64,000 nt of DNA, taken from Rhynchopus sp. YZ270_cl-10 (taxonomy: Eukaryota; Euglenozoa; Diplonemea; Diplonemida; Diplonemidae). Both the position numbers and the translations under genes were made by a program. The notes beneath the pieces are model-generated. The model was given only the letters and a program-made list of their open reading frames with translations, did not search any database and was not told the origin of the DNA. The stretch's first letter is position 1; the number at the start of each line of letters is the position of its first letter. The stretch covers positions 248,001 through 312,000 of the forward strand of contig OZ037898.1 of the NCBI GenBank assembly GCA_964035575.1. The letters are read 5' to 3'. Below, in pieces: positions 32,435 to 44,017 of this stretch.

Positions 32435-32615
32435 GACGCTTCAAGGGGAGGGGGAAAATTGTGGATTTTATGTTGCGCCCAATTCCAATAAATTAGCGCC
32501 AATGTGATGTGCCTCGATCAAAACATCAATAACAGACTGCAGGAGCGAAAACGACGAAATTTTCAGGGGAGAGGGGGGGAAAATGCTGTGGAAAGAATAA
32601 GAAAAAAGGGGGGAA

Positions 32616-32646
32616 AGTGCAAACGTCTCTGCAGACACAGACACTA
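32616..32646 (+). repeat. HR-D hairpin repeat, short
   Basis: AGTGCAAACGTCTCTGCAG, then ACACAGACACT. Confidence 0.6.
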
Positions 32647-33139
32647 AAAAAGGGAACAGAATTTTGAAAGATAAATGTTCACATGAACCACAAAAAAAAA
32701 GCTAACTATTTGTTGATGCAAAGTACACTTTACATCACGAGGGGAGGGGAGGGTCCTGAGTCCGAGTTTGCACCAATAAAAGAGATTGCAACTCCGGAAT
32801 CAGTACCCCTTCTCTCCGAGCTCAAACTGGTTGGTATTATTACATTCGCGCTAGGTTTACTGAGGTTTTTCTTCCCCCAAGAAACGTTGTCGGGAAGGGA
32901 AGTATGGGGATTTACCCGTAAATCGTAAAAAAAGGTCGAACTTTCAGAAAAAAATCCTAAGCACGGTCGACAATATTTACGATTACGGTACTTGAGAAAT
33001 CGACGAAATGTGTAGCACGGCAAAAAAAAAAACCCACGGAAAGGGGAGAGTGGAGAGGGACGGCAATAAGCCAGAATCATTTTTTTTGATGTGGTAAATA
33101 ATGTCGCAACTGTACAAAAAAAAATAAAGAACGTGCATA

Positions 33140-33173
33140 AAGATGAACTGAAGCCTTCTTGCTTCGATTCCTC
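33140..33173 (+). repeat. HR-A hairpin repeat with a compensatory stem change
   Basis: The stem is GAAGC paired with GCTTC instead of TAAGC with GCTTA, so pairing is kept although the sequence changed. Confidence 0.6.
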
Positions 33174-33450
33174 TTTATTTGTCACAGAATAACGTTCAGA
33201 AGAGAAAGCAGCTCTCTTCTTAGGTTTACTTATGCTTGGGATAAGGCCAAAAAACGAATGAGGCGCAGAATTCCCAACAATTTTTGGCACAGTCTTTCCA
33301 ACATATTTACGGTATAAACATATAAATACACTTCTCTTCATTAAAGACCCCACCCCATTTGGCTGGTAGTGCCAGACAGAATGGGTAAAATCGACAAAAA
33401 AAAGGGGGGGGGAAGGGCGATGGGCGAGAAGGAGAGAAGAAAAAAATGAT

Positions 33451-33487
33451 AAGATGAACCTAAGCCTCTCAAATTGCTTGGTCACTT
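33451..33487 (+). repeat. HR-A hairpin repeat
   Basis: AAGATGAACCTAAGCCTCTC, then TTGCTTGGTCACTT. Confidence 0.75.
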
Positions 33488-33598
33488 AAAAAGCTCCCCC
33501 GAGAAAGATGACCTCTCTCACACACACATCCCCACCGCTTCTTTTTTTTTGCCGATATCTTTGCATTTTTTTCTATTTTGTTTGCTTTTTTTTTTTTT

Positions 33599-33649
33599 GA
33601 AAACTTGGTTGTATTAGTGTAGACACCCTAAGAGTGTGCTCCACTATAC
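33599..33649 (+). repeat. HR-C hairpin repeat
   Basis: Full copy with AGACACCCTAAGAGTGTGCT in the centre. Confidence 0.82.
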
Positions 33650-34785
33650 TAAACACTTTTTTTGAAAAATTGACGTGTAGACACCTCGATTTTTTCTCGT
33701 GTGAACTCCACGCAATTTTTTCTTCAAGTTGTTACACTAGCATGGCACTTGACCACACACAAAAAAGTGAAGTTATTAATGCAGGCACCTCCGACTGACC
33801 CACAAAAATTTTGACTTGACCACACAAAAAAAGAGGAGGGAATTTACTTTTACACCCACATTACTAACACCCATTTTGCGATAATTCTCAAGAAGGTATT
33901 GCCGTAATCTTTTTTGGGGTATACCCAGGTATACTAGGGTACCCAAACTTACGACAATACCCAAAACACCCATGGGTATACATAACGCGGGAGGAAGTAT
34001 TTACCTCCAAAAATACGAAGCTTTTTTTTTTTGACAGGAACATAACAGAAACAGACCTATTTTAAATAAAAACATCCTGGCACCTTGAGATTAGGTGATG
34101 CCCAGAATCCTCCCCATTTTCTTCTAAGTGTTTGCAATACATGCACGGACGAGCAGCAACACAAAGCAACACTCTCTGCACCGAGACTACTAATACAGTA
34201 AAAAAAACCCCCCCCCTTTCCCCACCCCCATGGCTCCTCCACCGTCTACTTTGTGCACTTTTTGGTGTCTTTTTTTTGTCATACAGAATGCAGATATTTT
34301 TTTTTTGATGGATGTCATGACTGATAAACACAATCAGCACTACACAAACAGACCCCTTTCCACTATTGGTTGACTGCAGTATTTCCCCCCTGGTGGATAC
34401 TTAGCATCAGAACACACCAGACTGCAGTATTTTTGCTGTTATTCTGCACATAGTACAAACACACCAGAATGCAGTGTGCAGGCCCACCTACCCCCCTCAC
34501 ACACACAGAGATGCGGCAAAGCTCCCCCTTCTACATAACAAGCAGCTTCTTCCCCAAATTTGCTTCGTTCTCCTTCCTGTATTGATGCGGGGGTAGTATT
34601 AGCAATAAGTATAGCATGGCTTTGCACAAAAAAAATATAAAAATATAATATCATCCCCGTTCGTTATTTTTGAGGGAAAAATATAATAACCAAAGTTGGC
34701 TGGACGCTAAATTGCATCCAGGGGAGACCCTTTTGTGGCATTTTTCCAACCACTCCAAAAAAAGAGAGAAATGGCACCACAGATG

Positions 34786-37700
34786 TTACGAATATCTGGT
34801 TTTTCCTCGTGGAGCTACCACAGCAGTAAGAAGCGAGGAAAGTCCCCAAGTAAAACCTCTGCCGCTGGAAAAAAAAAGAGGGGGGTAATCATACACTGGC
34901 GCAGAAGAGTCGCCCCCATAATCTGAATAGCTTGTGTTTCTGCTGTCTGATCTTGCACGGCGGTTTGGAACGACGAGGTCGCTGCTTGCTTCCCGCCCGA
35001 AGGCGGAGGGCTTACCACCTGTCCCACCGAAGTCTGTGTTGTTGTGTGCGAGCCCAGCGGAATCCTGGTCGAATCTTGCGTATTGATTGGGGCTTGCACC
35101 ACCAGCCTTTTCGACATCAGCGAAGGTGGGTCCGCCTGGGGAGGTGGGGCTGGTCATTTCCACCTCATCGTCATTGTCCATGTACTCTTCGCGGGGGTCG
35201 GTCTTGAAGGCAGCACAGAACTCCTCGAAGTCGAGTTTGCCGTCTTTGTTGATGTCGGCCTTGGTGAACACTTCGTCGAGCTCCTTGCGAGTCAGATCCT
35301 TGCACAACACCGCACGGAGGAACATCCTCATTTCACGTTCGTCGAGCGTTCCGTTTCCGTCACGGTCAGCCGACTTAAACCTGTCCTGCATCTTATCCCT
35401 TTGCGACTGAGACAACGCTCTCATCAAACGAAGGGCGCGGTTTTGCGTTCCTTTCATTTTTATGTCTCCTTGGCGGTTCCGCATTTTATCGGTGTAGGTT
35501 GCGAGGGAAGCACGTTGCTGTTTGTGCTGTGCTTTCTGCTGTCTAGAAAGAAGGCACGCCAACGACAAATTGTTCATCATCGCCAGAGCCATCGCAATGG
35601 TGAGAACGATCATGAAGGGGAACAGCTTTTTGCATTGCTCCTCAATATCGTCTTGGAGCTTCACCTTGCAGGCGTCACCGTACTCTGCGTTGACGCTGTC
35701 ACATCCTACAGGACAGAAATCTGTGGACACCCCTTTGTTGCATGGCTGTGTGTAGCCTCCGCATTTTAGCTCTGATTGAAATGCGCAAATTTTGTCCGGG
35801 TAGTTCTTCACCAAGGTCTTCCAAAGCTCCCTAAGCTCGCAGCCGACCCCTTCAATTCCACAGATTGCAATGTCCGTATCATCCTTCGCGCAAGGCGGCT
35901 GGAGAAGCGTGGCCTCAGTACCAGGGCTCTGTGTTGCAGCCGAATCCAGCTGTGGGCATCCTCCGTCGGTAATGTGCTGGCCAACGTAGTTGACAACGTG
36001 GGTCGCATAGCACATAACAGCAAGAGAGCAGAGCAGACCGAATGAGTTGATGAAAAGCAACACCTTCGCACGGTAGTACGCCGCCACAGTCCCGACAAAC
36101 GCCATGAAGAAGAGGCAGATGCACAGAATAAAGGCCGCAATGAGAACCAGCTTGAGGAACGCACCAACGTCGTTGTACCACATCAGCCCTACCACCATAC
36201 AGGCAATCGAGACCAAGACAAAGAAGATACCACTGATGATAATGATTTTACGGATGATACCCACAAATCTGTCATGCTTTGTCGCAAAAATCGATTTCGT
36301 ACGCGCATAGGAACAACGCCTTGCGAGCAGCAGCCAGATCACCAAGAAGAAGATGATACCACAACCGACCCCAATCCCTGCAGGCCCGAGAATCAAACTC
36401 TCCACGTCTTCTGCTGCATCGACCACCTCTGCTGTAGCCTCTGTGTAGGCACGCCCAGAGTACGTTGTTTGGCAGTCAAACCCGTCTCTGCACTGTTGGT
36501 AGTATTCTGTTGTCGCTTTGTCCACATTAACAGGAAAGTTGGCCGAAGGAAGCGACGTGGTCGGGTCAGTTCCAAGACAGTTCAGCTTCGTCACATTTGA
36601 CCCGACAGAGTCGGCCGTCACGTCTGCAACTCTCCTCACTTCCCATTGGTAGGTCTGTGTCAGCTGTGTCTTCCAGTCGGCCATCCCCGGGTAGTTTGGT
36701 TGAACCCACAGCGTTTCGTCCTTGACTGTGACGGAAACATTGATTGGTGTACCAATGGTCCCTCCGCAGGACTCGAAATGGGTAGAGTTGACTACAACGA
36801 AGCTAGCATCAGTGGTCGACTGCTGGGTCAGCGTCTTGGAGCTTCCCCCTGCAGTAGCGCACGACCATGAGGCAGACACAGAACCACCTTCCCCAACATT
36901 TTGCAACGCAATAATAAACTTGTTGATAAAGATGTGCACCGGGGTGACGGTGTCGATATACAAAATCTGCGACTCCAACGGACACTTCGGGTACGTAATG
37001 TCCATCCCCGTTGCATAAAACTGCGTAACACTCTTCTCCCTGCACACCGGGCACAACCTCGGCACATTCCCATTTGAGGTCAGCTTCTCCATGAAACACT
37101 CTCCGGACGGCTTCACGTAGTTCGACCACCCACACACTGTTTGCGGTCCTAATGTATAATATTTTTCATTTGCCCCCCAAGTAGCTGGGTTGAAACTGAG
37201 CCAATAGGCCCACTGTGTTTCACCGATCTGCGTGCTAAAGGCGCAGTTCGGGTACGTAATCTCTGTGCTCTCCTGCAGCCCGGTGTCATACTCATCCATC
37301 AAATCCGAATAGCAGTGACCGACTTCGTGGAAAAAAAGCGATGTGAACACACCGCGTTCTTCGTCAAGATCTAAGTTGAAATGCTTCATTGAAAAGGACC
37401 CGACACGCACTGTCGGACGGTACGACGCTGCACCTCCATAGTCAGCTGCGTTCACGAGAACAATCGCTACGACATTCGTTTTCCCCTGCGCACCACACGA
37501 TGCCGTGTCTGCCAACGCTATCACCTTCGAAGGCGAACAGAACAACGCCCTATGCACCACTGTTCCATACGAACACTCTAAATTGTTGTTCACCGTGATC
37601 CCTTTCTGCGGCACCGACGCGCCCGCCTCAGCACTCTTCTGGTATACCCCAAATACGTTAAACGTTTTGCTGTACCTGATGAACGGAATGGTTGCTTGCA

Positions 37701-38436
37701 GGTCATCTGTATTGGGGCAGCCCTGGCAGCCCTGCTCCAGGATGCGGACGACCTTTTGAAGGTCTGTTACAAAGGATGCTTGGTCAGTATATCCTCCAGA
37801 GAGAAAGACAAAGTTTTGTTGTGTCTCCACCGGGCCTGCCCTGGGAAGTGCTTCTCCATTAGTGTCCTCAATTTGAACCGGGTCGAATTCACCAAGAATA
37901 TCAGCACCACGTTGCAATACATCCCTGGTGTGGCGAGAATATTTGCCGGCATGGATTTCGGTGTGAAGCGGAATGCGGACCTCAAAGGTTTTCTTCAAAA
38001 TTTGATCGTCAATGGTAACGACATCTACGTGGTCGGGCACCACGAAGTCGATGCAGGCGTAGTCGTGCTTTTCAAACCCAGACGTAAACTCCTCTAGCTC
38101 TGTGTCCCAGCTGTGCGCATGGAATTGACGGGCGTTTTTGAAAGAAAGCATATGGTGGGGTTCTTGCCCAAGCTCTTTGTGATGCGGCAGTGCATGGTAC
38201 ATGACGTGGACATGAGAATCCTGTGTCGCGAAACGCGTGTTTGGTGGATATTGTTCACGTTGCACGCGAAGTGCCTTCTCCTGAGATTCAAACTTCGCCA
38301 GCACAACCTCTGCTCCGTGATCATCATGCACTTCGACAATAACGGAACGGAAGCCTGTTGCATTTGATGATAGAGTAACTTCTGCGGACGCCCCTCCCAA
38401 GCATAGCACTGCTGCTAACACACAACGTAACTCCAT
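34786..38436 (-). CDS. M64-like metallopeptidase fused to a tetraspanin-like membrane region and EF-hands
   Basis: An open frame of 1216 residues runs from ATG at 38436, starting with a signal peptide (MELRCVLAAVLCLGGASA). Residues about 205-480 form an M64 (IgA-peptidase-like) domain with FLSGGYT near 211 and the zinc site HEVGHCYSDLMDEYD (H370, E371, H374; DEY 381-383). Hydrophobic segments lie at about 684-706, 729-754, 760-787, 790-815 and 939-964. The last four, with a cysteine-rich loop between the third and fourth of them (CAFQSELKCGGYTQPC near 884), look tetraspanin-like. Two canonical EF-hands follow on the presumed cytosolic side (DRDGNGTLDERE, 1024-1035; DINKDGKLDFEE, 1061-1072). 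A surface protease with a calcium-sensing tail is inferred. The last 35 codons may contain a 30-nt intron (34894 to 34865). Confidence 0.85.
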   Translation of the reverse strand: MELRCVLAAVLCLGGASAEVTLSSNATGFRSVIVEVHDDHGAEVVLAKFESQEKALRVQREQYPPNTRFATQDSHVHVMYHALPHHKELGQEPHHMLSFKNARQFHAHSWDTELEEFTSGFEKHDYACIDFVVPDHVDVVTIDDQILKKTFEVRIPLHTEIHAGKYSRHTRDVLQRGADILGEFDPVQIEDTNGEALPRAGPVETQQNFVFLSGGYTDQASFVTDLQKVVRILEQGCQGCPNTDDLQATIPFIRYSKTFNVFGVYQKSAEAGASVPQKGITVNNNLECSYGTVVHRALFCSPSKVIALADTASCGAQGKTNVVAIVLVNAADYGGAASYRPTVRVGSFSMKHFNLDLDEERGVFTSLFFHEVGHCYSDLMDEYDTGLQESTEITYPNCAFSTQIGETQWAYWLSFNPATWGANEKYYTLGPQTVCGWSNYVKPSGECFMEKLTSNGNVPRLCPVCREKSVTQFYATGMDITYPKCPLESQILYIDTVTPVHIFINKFIIALQNVGEGGSVSASWSCATAGGSSKTLTQQSTTDASFVVVNSTHFESCGGTIGTPINVSVTVKDETLWVQPNYPGMADWKTQLTQTYQWEVRRVADVTADSVGSNVTKLNCLGTDPTTSLPSANFPVNVDKATTEYYQQCRDGFDCQTTYSGRAYTEATAEVVDAAEDVESLILGPAGIGVGCGIIFFLVIWLLLARRCSYARTKSIFATKHDRFVGIIRKIIIISGIFFVLVSIACMVVGLMWYNDVGAFLKLVLIAAFILCICLFFMAFVGTVAAYYRAKVLLFINSFGLLCSLAVMCYATHVVNYVGQHITDGGCPQLDSAATQSPGTEATLLQPPCAKDDTDIAICGIEGVGCELRELWKTLVKNYPDKICAFQSELKCGGYTQPCNKGVSTDFCPVGCDSVNAEYGDACKVKLQDDIEEQCKKLFPFMIVLTIAMALAMMNNLSLACLLSRQQKAQHKQQRASLATYTDKMRNRQGDIKMKGTQNRALRLMRALSQSQRDKMQDRFKSADRDGNGTLDEREMRMFLRAVLCKDLTRKELDEVFTKADINKDGKLDFEEFCAAFKTDPREEYMDNDDEVEMTSPTSPGGPTFADVEKAGGASPNQYARFDQDSAGLAHNNTDFGGTGGKPSAFGREASSDLVVPNRRARSDSRNTSYSDYGGDSSAPVYDYPPLFFSSGRGFTWGLSSLLTAVVAPRGKTRYS

Positions 38437-38627
38437 TACTTTTTTTTCAACTTTTGTGTATTTTTTTTTGAAGAAAAAAGGGAAAAGGAAGAAAAATAAA
38501 GAGAAAGGGGAGAAGCAACCCTTCTGTGTAAAAAAAGGATATCTGAAGGAGGCGGGGTTTTTTTATAATGGTTGTTGAGATGAGGTGAGGGGGATAGGGG
38601 GGGGGGGGTGCTAGAGAGAAGGGAAAT

Positions 38628-38808
38628 AGAAACGTAACATTCATCACACGATAAAACCCATGGGAGACAGAGGTTGTGATGAAAACGCACAACAACCTCG
38701 ACCTGTTTTTTTTGGTGAGGAGTGGGCTCTGCAGCGCGGTTCGTCCCTAGAACCGTAAAGTGTGTTCAAAATGCTTTCTATTTCCTCCTTCATTTCATGA
38801 GGTGACAG
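38628..38808 (+). repeat. Dispersed 180-bp repeat with RNA-like hairpins, upstream of the M64-type gene
   Basis: Closely related to 54439-54616. It holds AGGTTGT paired with ACAACCT across an AAAACGCACA loop region, then TCTGCAGCGCGGTTCG, and ends TTTCATGAGGTGAC. It lies 190-370 bp upstream of the M64-type gene start, so it may be part of that promoter or a mobile copy that landed there. Confidence 0.65.
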
Positions 38809-39425
38809 AAGGGGGGGAAAAAAAAATGGCTTCTTTTTTTGTTCGTTCTGGGGGTTCGTGCTTTTTTTTTTCTCGCGATAAAAAAGGGGAGGTGGAGGTG
38901 ATGGGAAGAAAAAAAAAAGGGAGGGAGTGTGGTTTGGATTTCCATTGTGTGTGGACGATGGAGGGTGGGTGGGTGGATGGGGGAGTGTGGGAAGGGTGGC
39001 TTCTCTCGTTTACTGGTGTGATGGGGAGCACAGAAATAGAGAGAAGGCTGAGACGGCAAACAATAGTTCAAAAAAAAAAGGAGGGAGGAAAAAAATAAAG
39101 CAAGGAAAATTTTTTCTTCAAAAAAAAAAACTTCAGATTTTGTGAAGTTTAATATTTCGGCCAAAATCACCGATGTCACAAACACAGGTTCCGCAGGACA
39201 AGCCCGTCGCCTTTTTATCTGGCTGGGCAAGCGAGACTACAAAACAGCGTATATACCGCCCCCCTTTAAACAGGGGATACGACATAAATTGAGACATTTG
39301 GGAAATTCTGATCTGGCCCTGAAGGCTTTATTAGCTTGCTTGCTGGTTTTTCCTATTTTTTTTTTTTTTTCTTACGATGTGGGAAGCATTCGTTTTCGAG
39401 AGAACAGAGAAGCAAAAAAAAAACT

Positions 39426-39462
39426 AAGATGGCACAAACCTCTCGTTGCTTGACCACCCTTT
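39426..39462 (+). repeat. HR-A hairpin repeat, diverged
   Basis: AAGATGGCACAAACCTCTCG, then TTGCTTGACCACC. Confidence 0.5.
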
Positions 39463-39650
39463 AAAAAAGAGTTGTGTTGTTTGTTGTTGTTATTTGGAAA
39501 AGGGGAAGGAGGAAGAAGGCAATATGAGAAAAAAAAAAATAAGCAAATGGGAACGGGAACAATGGAATCGTAAGGATAAGACATTATGTAAAGTTTTTTT
39601 TTTTGTATTGGGTAAAAAAAAGCATATATCCCGCCCCACCCCACCCCCCC

Positions 39651-39768
39651 GCTCGTGGTTGGCTGTATTGTGATAATTGGCCCATCATAATACAATAAAC
39701 ACAATACAGCTGTATTGTGATGTATCTTATGTATTATGATATACAATTAATCATAACCAACCACTAGC
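39651..39768. mobile_element. Miniature palindromic element between C-rich flanks
   Basis: The ends are GCTCGTGGTTGG and CCAACCACTAGC (inverted, 11 of 12). The centre is the perfect 20-base palindrome CACAATACAGCTGTATTGTG. Both flanks are C-rich (CCCGCCCCACCCC and CCCGCCCCGCCCC), which hides any target duplication. Confidence 0.5.
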
Positions 39769-40276
39769 CTCCCGCCCCGCCCCGCTCCCACCCTATTGTG
39801 AGATGATGACAAGAACATAAAAAAGTAAAATAAAAGGAGTACTACAAAGTCACACCACCATATTGTAGCACACTGGGAAGAGGGAAAGGAAGGGAAAGAG
39901 AAAGCCAATGATTACTTCCTCCTCCTTCCTTTCGAGATTTCTTTATTTTTTTAGTTCAATTGCTTTTTTTCTTCTTCTGAAGAAACACACCTCGTAATAC
40001 GTGATGCTATTTTTATTTTTGAAAAAAATGTTGGAGTAGTGTAGTTGCCATGCAAGCTTCACTGTCTTTTTTAGCTTATTGCTACTGTTGCTTTTAAAAT
40101 ACAGCACATCCAAAAAAAAAAGAAAAGAAAAGTTGGAAAGATGGCACCAAGCTCACTTAGTTTGCCTTTTTGAAACAATATATAATGTGAATCCCTTCCA
40201 TACTTAGAAATGGCATAAAAGCTTTGTCACACCACAAAATAAACGGTTCTGTGCGTCGGCAACATTTTTTTGTTGT

Positions 40277-40395
40277 GTCGACAATCACCTGCTCCAATCC
40301 AGGGTCTGTACTTACTGTAACCCGAAGGCTATGTACTTAAAAAGATATAGACGCACGTCGTCCTTAACTCTGGAAAGTAGCTTTTTTTTTTTATC
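40277..40395 (+). repeat. Another dispersed short repeat (GGGTCTGTACT...TATAGACGCA)
   Basis: TCGACAATCACC, GGGTCTGTACT, CCGAAGGC and GATATAGACGCACGTCGTCC occur in order. Parts recur at 48692-48760, 59300-59380, 61485-61540 and 28650-28672, always in this orientation. Confidence 0.55.
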
Positions 40396-40497
40396 AATGT
40401 GAAAAGGGTGCGTTGTGTCATTATATGAAGTAGTGGAGAGAAAGAAACAATTTGAGGGTAGGACAAGCCTTGGGATTTTGCCCACCCCCTTTTTTTT

Positions 40498-40561
40498 AAT
40501 AAATTGTTGGAGTAGTGTAGTTGCCTCGGTTTGTGTTGCCACAGTTGTAGCAATCTCCACT
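40498..40561 (+). repeat. HR-B hairpin repeat
   Basis: Full copy, with GTAGCAATCTCCACTG at the 3' end. Confidence 0.85.
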
Positions 40562-40920
40562 GTCCGTTTTTGTTGAGTAGATGTGTGCAAATCAAAAAAT
40601 TGTATGTGTGTATCTACTTTTTTTTGTGTTGACAAAGCACTTTACCTCCAAAAAGCCGGGTCAAGATCTGTTCACGAATATTTCAGCGTTTATTTTCCTT
40701 TTCTTTTCGTTTTGCACACCTCACTGTATGAGATAAAAGTATGTCAACATATGCAATCAATAAATTGATAGCATAGGAGGGATCAAAAAAAAAAAGTTCC
40801 CATCTTTCTTATGAGATAAGAACAAAAAATTTTTGGTATTGCCTGAAATGAGAACCAATAAATGGCATTCCAGTTTATGTACAATCCTGCAAATGTGTCA
40901 TATATATTTTTTTTTTTTTG

Positions 40921-40968
40921 GAAAAACTGTTTGTATGAGTGGCACCCTGAGGGTGAGATCCACTATAT
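40921..40968 (+). repeat. HR-C hairpin repeat, diverged
   Basis: GAAAAACTGTTTGTATGAGT, then GGTGAGATCCACTATA. Confidence 0.6.
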
Positions 40969-41209
40969 ATTTTGTTTTTTTTTTTTTCTGTTCGAAGACA
41001 GTTGTATGGTTGAAATACAATAGTCTTCACTTTTTTTTCGAATTTTTCTTATATAAAAGATCGAAGATTCGGCCCTCTCTTGGGTCGATGCAACGAGGAA
41101 AAAAAAAAATGCATGTAGTGCAGAAAATAACCTTTCTTCTGTACGAAGAGGCCCATAATCTACGATGCAACAACAAAAAAGAAAACAAAAAAGAAAAAAG
41201 GAGGTTGTG

Positions 41210-41242
41210 AAGATGAACCTAAGTCTTAGTGCTTAGTCACCT
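41210..41242 (+). repeat. HR-A hairpin repeat
   Basis: AAGATGAACCTAAGTC, then GTGCTTAGTCACC. Confidence 0.72.
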
Positions 41243-42073
41243 ATTAGTGAAAATAATAAAAGTCAAACGCTTGTTTACGCATGACGTGTTCTGGAGGTAC
41301 GGAATTTTTCAAAAATAAAAAATCCTCACCTTGGTTTTATCCCTTCTTAAAAATCAAGGGGGGAGGAAAAAAACCTTTAGGGAAAGGATCAAGAAGGTAT
41401 TGGGAAGAGGACTCCCCCATATCCTAAAAAAAAACCTCATTCCCATTTCTGTATTTCAAAATAAAACTGAACGATAGCTATAAAAGAAAAAAATCAAAAA
41501 AAAAAAGAGAAAAAAAGAAAAATCACAGTTGTATCAATGTACTGTATAGGTTTCCTCTTTTCTTTTTTTTTTGTTTTTTTCTTCTTTTTTGTTGGTTCCT
41601 AAAGGGAGGTTGGGAAGGGGTATTGTATGCACGTTGCGTGGCTCCGGGGGTTTGCAAAAAGCAATGTAGGTTTTATTGAAACAAAAAATCGTTTCAATAA
41701 AACTGATGTCTTTTTCATTTTTGTCACCCAACCAAATCCCCCGGGGAGCAAAAAAAAAAAAACGGAAAATAATCTCTTTTTGCTCAATACGAAACCCTGG
41801 AGCTTTTATTGACACAAAAAACACCCTCTTATTTTCAAACGCGCATAACAATAAAAAACCACAAAGGACACGCTAAACCAATAAACAGAATTGGGGGGGA
41901 GTGATGGGGAAGGGGAGTGGGAATGATATAAAATTAAGAAAGAGTGGCCACAAAGGATGGTGTGTGTGTGTGATTTAAAAAAAAAGAAAAGGAAAAAGAT
42001 TGAGAGGTTTGATAAAAAAGGATCGAGGTTATTGAGGTCTGTCCCTGCTGGCACATTGTGTGTTTTTTTTTTT

Positions 42074-42134
42074 GGAAACTTGGTTGTATTAGTGTAGCCA
42101 CCCTAGTCTAGAGGCTAGAGTGTGCTCCACTATA
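42074..42134 (+). repeat. HR-C hairpin repeat with a lengthened hairpin tip
   Basis: The centre reads CCTAGTCTAGAGGCTAGAG, adding self-complementary CTAG steps to the loop while both arms stay intact. Confidence 0.82.
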
Positions 42135-42221
42135 TGTTTTTTTTTTTTTCTGTATCGTAAATCCCCTAGCATGGTAGGTAATTACTGTACTCAAATGTTG
42201 ACCGAATCCTTTTTTTTTTTG

Positions 42222-42284
42222 GATAAATTGTTGGATTTAGTGTAGTTGCCTAGGTTGTGTTGCCACAGTTGTACAATCTCCACT
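42222..42284 (+). repeat. HR-B hairpin repeat
   Basis: Full copy with CCTAGG in the loop, about 90 bp after an HR-C copy. Confidence 0.8.
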
Positions 42285-44017
42285 TTTTTATTGCACGAAA
42301 GGATACAGACATAATTTATCATCAAAACCACTGAAGAGCAACTTTTTTTTTTATGGGAAAAAAATAATAATTTTTCATATACTTTCCGAGAAAGCACACA
42401 AAGGACGTTCACGAAAAAAAAAAAAAAAAAAACTTGCGTCTTTGTTAAAAAGGGTTTCTCCAGGGTGGTCTGTACTTTGAGTGTTCTTGTTTATCGGTTC
42501 TTTTCTTTTTCATTAGCGCAATGCGGGGAAGAAAGCCTCTCTCTGATACCCCGTGTGTTAGCCTTTGAAACATGTTTGCTGTTTGCAACACAGCAGAACC
42601 CTTCAGAACGGTTCATCTTCCACAATGTACTTGCTAATGATTTTGTGCATCAATTTATTTTTTAAAAAAAAATCGACAAGAAAAACACGTAGGCGATACA
42701 CAGATGACCCTCACGTTTTTTTTTTTTTTTCGACCCCCTTCCCAAAGTGGTTCAAAGCAAAAAATTTTAAAAGGAGAAGAGAAAGAACAAAAAAAAAAAA
42801 AACAAAAAACTAACGAGATGCGCTCACCCCTCGCGGATGAATGCATAGCAGAAAAGATTGGGCGGGTTTTAAATGGTCTGTGTAAAAACACAGTTCTAGT
42901 TCTTGCGGTTCGACGGTAAAAAAAAAAAAAAAAAAGGTTCGAAAGCTGCAACGAAATGAAACAAATCTGTACAAAAAAGAAAAATGAAAAAAAGAAAAAA
43001 AAATTGGTGAGGCACCTTTTGTATGGCAAAGAAAAAAAACGCTACCCCCGAAACACCTTTTTTTGTAGCATTTTTTTCTTATTCAATTTGTTCAAAGCGA
43101 CAATCACCGTTTACTTTTTTTATACTTTTTTTTTTATGTTCTTTTTTTGTATACTACGAGGTTGTGGTTATATAAAAAAAATATCTGTACTCAAATATCT
43201 GTTTTTTCATTTCCTATAAGAACAAGAGCAATTTGGTGGTTTCGTTTTCTTTTGTTTTTTTTGTTTTTTTTTTGTTTTTTTTTTTTTTTGTTTCGCCCAC
43301 ACATGAAAATAAAGCAGCAAGGAAGTTTCCGGAAAATGATGGACTCCCTTTGTGCTCACGGGGACGGCGACAGCGGAAATACTTTAAAAAAAAAAAAAAT
43401 GGTAGCAGGTAACGTACAAATGTTTTTTAAAGGGGGATGCAAACAAGAAAGTGAAACAATTGTAAAAGGTGTCCATCCATATACTACTAATAGACAAACC
43501 CCATCCTCATCTCACAGTGTATAAAGAGTTTGTTGTATGAAAAGTTTTTAAAAAAGAGATTTTTTTAAAATGGTGGCAGGAACGCTGAGAATCAGCATTT
43601 TTTTCTTTTTTCTTCTTCTTTTTATGTGACAATCATTATATTCGCAAAAAAGAGAGAGAGAAAAAAAAAATCCCTCCTTCCATCTTTTTCCTTTTGTAAG
43701 GAAAGGAAAGTATGGGATTGCGGTTGGCAAGAATCTGGTTGATTTTTTTTTTTTTTTTTGAATAATTTATAACAGGGCCTTAGGGTGGTCGGGGGGGTAG
43801 CCGCCAACTGCTGGTCCAAACCCGGTTTGCTGGTCAATGCAAAAAACAGGTGAAAAGCACACAGTGGTAAAAAAACCTGCCACTGCAGGGAGGTGACGCG
43901 CTTTCTCCCCTCTGATGCACAAAATCGTGAAAGGCGGGTGGGGAGGGTGAACCACAAGCCATAGTGGGTGTCAGCCTTCGTATCAGTAACCTCAGTACAT
44001 CTATAAAAGAAGCGGCG

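Larger units (their letters stand above)
27311..34785. other. Gene-free interval upstream of the nine-module gene
   Basis: After the duplicated 5' flank (to 27470) it contains only HR-A, B, C, D and E copies, two miniature elements (30359-30470, 31730-31822) and homopolymer-rich DNA. A frame with some coding character near 30080-30260 is not supported by splice signals. Confidence 0.55.

Noticed and set aside
42655-43524. Lys- or Phe-rich frames in A/T tracts (also 27607-28047, 53820-55490, 55726-56259)
   Set aside because: They are translations of homopolymer runs; no splice signals or homologous features support them.
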